Assembly (NCBI RefSeq): GCF_014490575.1
Contig: NZ_CP061033.1
Location: 1,302,001-1,366,000, forward strand
From: Corynebacterium zhongnanshanii
Lineage (GTDB): Bacteria > Actinomycetota > Actinomycetes > Mycobacteriales > Mycobacteriaceae
Length of the DNA: 64,000 nt
Reading direction: 5' to 3'
Every line of letters begins with the position of its first letter. Position 1 is the first letter of the stretch. A program made the translations under genes and the position numbers. A model generated the notes under the pieces. That model worked only from the letters and a program-made list of their open reading frames with translations. It ran no database searches and was not told where the DNA came from. Of the stretch, positions 61,531-64,000 are shown in pieces.

Positions 61531-62184
61531 ATGAGTGAAACTGTGATGGCACTGGGGCCTGAATGGGCAGATCCCATGGTGCTTCTGAGCGGATCAGGCC
61601 CTTTCGGCGATGCCATTCTTGCCGCGATGGCACTTATCGTGTTCATCGAATCCGGGCTGCTGTTCCCCTTCCTGCCCGGTGATTCCCTCCTCTTCACCGC
61701 GGGGCTGCTCGCCCGGCAGCCGGACCCCTTCGCACCGCTGTGGCTCATCATGGTGGTAGCCCCCATTGCCGCGTTTCTCGGCGACCAGGTGGGCTACATG
61801 ATCGGACACAAACTGAACCCGTACCTAGAGCAACGTCCCGACGGAAAGATCTTCAAGCGGGAGTACGTCACGCAGACGGAGGACTTCTTCGACAAGCACG
61901 GCCCCATCACCGTGATTCTATGCCGCTTCGTTCCCATCGTCCGCACCTATGCCCCGCTGGTCGCCGGCATGGCGGGCATGCATTACCGCACATTCGTGGC
62001 GTACAACGCCATCGGTGCTGTCTTGTGGGGCGCCGGCGTGGTGGGGCTCGGCGCCCTGTTGGGAGAGATTGACTTCGTCAAGAACAATATTGAAGCAATC
62101 TTCCTGGTCATCGTGCTCGCCTCCGTCGTGCCTGCACTGTATGGCGTGATCCTTAAATGGTTCAAGAAGGAGAAGAAGGCCTAG
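61531..62184 (+). CDS. DedA-family membrane protein
   Basis: Protein of 217 residues with about five membrane segments. It has FIESGLLFPFLPGDSLLFTA, GDQVGYMIGHKLNP and the RFVPIVRTYAPLVAGMAGM block of the DedA/SNARE-associated family. These proteins are now seen as lipid scramblases or lipid-carrier recyclers. It starts six bases after the acyl-CoA ligase stop, so the two are co-expressed. The stop lies in the first of three repeated units. Confidence 0.87.
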   Translation: MSETVMALGPEWADPMVLLSGSGPFGDAILAAMALIVFIESGLLFPFLPGDSLLFTAGLLARQPDPFAPLWLIMVVAPIAAFLGDQVGYMIGHKLNPYLEQRPDGKIFKREYVTQTEDFFDKHGPITVILCRFVPIVRTYAPLVAGMAGMHYRTFVAYNAIGAVLWGAGVVGLGALLGEIDFVKNNIEAIFLVIVLASVVPALYGVILKWFKKEKKA

Positions 62185-62247
62185 TCCGGAAGGACGATGA
62201 AGGCCTAGCCCGAAACGGGCGATGAAGGCCTAGCCCGAAACGGATAC
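62175..62247. repeat. Three tandem 24-25 base units at the dedA/thrB 3' ends
   Basis: Units at 62175-62198, 62199-62223 and 62224-62247 all begin GAAGGCCTAG. The first holds the dedA stop (62182-62184) and the third the thrB stop read on the other strand (62230-62232). Each has a small hairpin: GTCC-GGAA-GGAC in the first, CCCG-AAA-CGGG in the second, CCG-AAA-CGG in the third. The array looks like a local duplication acting as the 3' end of two converging genes. Confidence 0.65.
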
Positions 62248-63156
62248 TTCCACGGGGCCCGCCACCTCTAACTCGAGGACGCGCATACCGCGCTGGCGGG
62301 CCTCTTCCAGCAGTTCCGAGGCCACCGGCTTGGTGTCCAGCACCATCACGGTCGGGCCGGCTCCGGACAAAAACGCAGGATAGCCCAGGTTGCGCAGGCG
62401 GTTGATCCACTCCGCGGTTACGGGCAGCACTTCCGCACGATACGTCTGGTGCATACGGTCGCGCGTTCCCTCAAGCAGCAGCGACGGGTCATCACGCAGA
62501 GCCACGGTCATGACGGCGGTCCTGGAGACGTTGAACCGGGCGTCGAGGTGAGAAATGTCGCTCGGCAGCACCCGGCGCACGGCTTCGGTGGACGCGTGGA
62601 AGTCAGGGACCAGGGCGGTGACCACGATGTCCGGGTGCACGTTAATCGGCGCGGCGAAGTACTGCGGCGCGGTGCGGCCGTCGATCGGCACATTCGTCCA
62701 GCTGACTACGCCGGAGCCCAGGATGGATGCCGCGGCGTTATCCGGATGCCCCTCAAACGTGGAAGCGATCTGGACCATCTGCTGATCGGACAGGGTGTTG
62801 CCCGCCAGCGCATTCGCCGCAGCTACACCGGCCACCGCAGCAGACGCCGAAGAACCCAGGCCACGAGACTGAGGAATGCTGTTCTGGCAACGCACCTTCA
62901 GCCCCCGCACGCTCACGTCCGCGACCTTCAACGCCTCGCGTATCGCGCGCACCACCAGGTGGCGTTCATCCAGCGGAACCTCGCCGGCTCCCTCGCCGGT
63001 GACCTCCACCTCCAGGCCAGAGTCGATGACCTCCACCACCACGTGATCGTAGAGCCCCACCGCCAGGCCCAGGGTGTCGAACCCAGGGCCAAGATTGGCC
63101 GAGGACGCGGGAACCTTCACCGTCGCGGTGCGACCAACCGGAATCTCCGTGCTCAC
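62230..63156 (-). CDS. thrB: Homoserine kinase
   Basis: GHMP-family kinase of 308 residues that phosphorylates homoserine on the way to threonine. The N-terminal [20 protein letters not shown] and the ATP loop [19 protein letters not shown] (near 95) are typical. [10 protein letters not shown] near the C-terminus is the third GHMP motif. It follows hom by five bases. The final codons lie in the third unit of the tandem repeat. Confidence 0.96.
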   Translation of the reverse strand: MSTEIPVGRTATVKVPASSANLGPGFDTLGLAVGLYDHVVVEVIDSGLEVEVTGEGAGEVPLDERHLVVRAIREALKVADVSVRGLKVRCQNSIPQSRGLGSSASAAVAGVAAANALAGNTLSDQQMVQIASTFEGHPDNAAASILGSGVVSWTNVPIDGRTAPQYFAAPINVHPDIVVTALVPDFHASTEAVRRVLPSDISHLDARFNVSRTAVMTVALRDDPSLLLEGTRDRMHQTYRAEVLPVTAEWINRLRNLGYPAFLSGAGPTVMVLDTKPVASELLEEARQRGMRVLELEVAGPVEVSVSG

Positions 63157-63161
63157 TGTGA

Positions 63162-64000
63162 TTAACCCTCCATGCGGATGACGGACCGGACAGCCTTCAC
63201 ACTCTCCAGCTGCTTGAAACGCTCCACCGTGGCCTCCAGGTCCGCCTCCTTGGCGTGGTGAGTGATGACCACCAGTCGAGCGCCTTCCTCCAGGCCCTCC
63301 TGGCGCACCGCGCGGATGGATACTCCCTGCTCAGAGAACACGTTGGACACCTCGGCCAGCACGCCCACCTTGTCGTCCACGTGCATGTCCACGTGGTAGC
63401 GGGTCAGCACATCGCCGAAGTCAGCGATGGGCAGACGCGCGTAGGTGGACTCGCCGGGTCCCCGGCCGCCGTGAACGATGTTGCGGGAAACTGCCACCAC
63501 ATCGCCCAATACTGCCGACGCCGTCGGTGCGCCTCCCGCACCATTGCCGTAGAACATCAGCCGTCCTGCCGATTCTGCCTCTACGAACACGGCGTTGTAG
63601 GACTCGTTGACGCTCGCCAGCGGGTGGGAGGTTGGGACCAGCGCGGGGTAGACGCGGGCGGACACGGACTCCTGGCCCTGCTCGTCCACCAGACGCTCAC
63701 AGATAGCGAGCAGCTTGATGGTGGAGTTGGCGGCCTTGGCTGCCTCAATGTCCTCCACCGTGATGGTGCGGATGCCTTCCGTGTGCACGTCGTCGGCGGT
63801 CACGCGGGTGTGGAACGCAAGGGACGCCAAGATGGCGGCCTTGGATGCCGCGTCGTAGCCGTCCACATCCGCGGAGGGGTCGGCCTCCGCGTAGCCCAGA
63901 GCGGTGGCCTCGGCCAGCATCTCCTCGTAAGAGGCGCCGCGGCTGTACATCGCGTCCAAGATGAAGTTGGTGGTGCCGTTGACCACACCAATGACGGTAT
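63162..64000 (-). CDS. hom: Homoserine dehydrogenase, 5' end outside the window
   Basis: C-terminal 279 residues of homoserine dehydrogenase; the NAD-binding N-terminus lies beyond the edge. [10 protein letters not shown] begins the catalytic domain, [19 protein letters not shown] contains catalytic Asp and Lys residues. The last 90 residues are an ACT domain ([20 protein letters not shown]), the site of threonine feedback inhibition. Forms an operon with thrB. The reading frame is open through base 64000 (codons [10 protein letters not shown]). Confidence 0.95.
   Translation of the reverse strand, partial: TVIGVVNGTTNFILDAMYSRGASYEEMLAEATALGYAEADPSADVDGYDAASKAAILASLAFHTRVTADDVHTEGIRTITVEDIEAAKAANSTIKLLAICERLVDEQGQESVSARVYPALVPTSHPLASVNESYNAVFVEAESAGRLMFYGNGAGGAPTASAVLGDVVAVSRNIVHGGRGPGESTYARLPIADFGDVLTRYHVDMHVDDKVGVLAEVSNVFSEQGVSIRAVRQEGLEEGARLVVITHHAKEADLEATVERFKQLESVKAVRSVIRMEG

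Overview
The window is chromosomal DNA of a high-GC Gram-positive bacterium, almost certainly a Corynebacterium or close relative. The evidence is gene content and order. An MscCG-type channel sits beside ilvB, ilvN and ilvC. A NucS-type mismatch endonuclease and a DUF2550 gene follow the atp operon. The order hom, thrB, rho, prfA, prmC, threonylcarbamoyl-AMP synthase, wecA-like, atpI, atpBEFHAGDC is typical of the group, as are the single GatCAB amidotransferase and a DtxR-like iron box. It is not C. glutamicum itself: for example its threonine dehydratase is the long, E. coli-like form. The species cannot be named from sequence reading alone.

Layout, left to right. 0-2.5 kb: zinc alcohol dehydrogenase (+) and a lone BioF-like aminotransferase (-). 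2.5-10.3 kb: branched-chain amino acid block with ilvC, ilvN and ilvB on the minus strand, divergent from the MscCG-like channel, a small PH-type membrane protein and ilvD. 10.3-14.8 kb: VanZ-like protein, LysE-family exporter and a very asymmetric heterodimeric ABC exporter encoded right behind gatB. 14.8-22.1 kb: gatB, a DUF4261-like protein, pfkA, an MFS exporter, a NUDIX hydrolase, gatA and gatC. 22.1-28.1 kb: ACT-domain protein, ilvA, dicarboxylate symporter, DEDD exonuclease, an unusual secreted Lys-Pro/His-rich protein and a 37-codon gene with its own terminator. 28.3-33.8 kb: ligA, a methionine-synthase-like protein, mnmA and a cysteine desulfurase. 33.9-38.6 kb: an iron-siderophore uptake operon behind a DtxR-like operator. 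38.7-45.7 kb: etfA, etfB, a THUMP-like methyltransferase, a NUDIX protein, an ABC ATPase, a CnoX-like co-chaperone, nucS and DUF2550. 45.8-55.1 kb: F1Fo ATP synthase operon, atpI and a wecA-like transferase. 55.1-64 kb: threonylcarbamoyl-AMP synthase, prmC, prfA, rho, an acyl-CoA ligase plus DedA pair on the other strand, thrB and the truncated hom.

The genes are mostly core metabolism. Hom and ThrB lead to threonine, IlvA converts it to 2-oxobutyrate, and IlvBN, IlvC and IlvD run the branched-chain pathway. Cysteine desulfurase and MnmA make thiolated tRNA. GatCAB makes Gln-tRNA and/or Asn-tRNA. PrfA and PrmC form a release-factor/methylase pair. I saw no rRNA, tRNA, CRISPR array, insertion sequence, prophage or dedicated transcription-factor gene.

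The most notable signals are four. (1) The paired ABC exporter has one subunit with no Walker A and the other with no LSGGQ, so only one composite ATP site can be complete. (2) At least thirteen genes have a TANNNT box 7-8 bases before the start codon, indicating leaderless mRNAs. (3) There is a strongly framed 37-codon gene of unknown function. (4) There is a secreted/anchored protein with an acidic arm, a His cluster, a Lys-Pro stalk and an LPRTP-plus-membrane tail.
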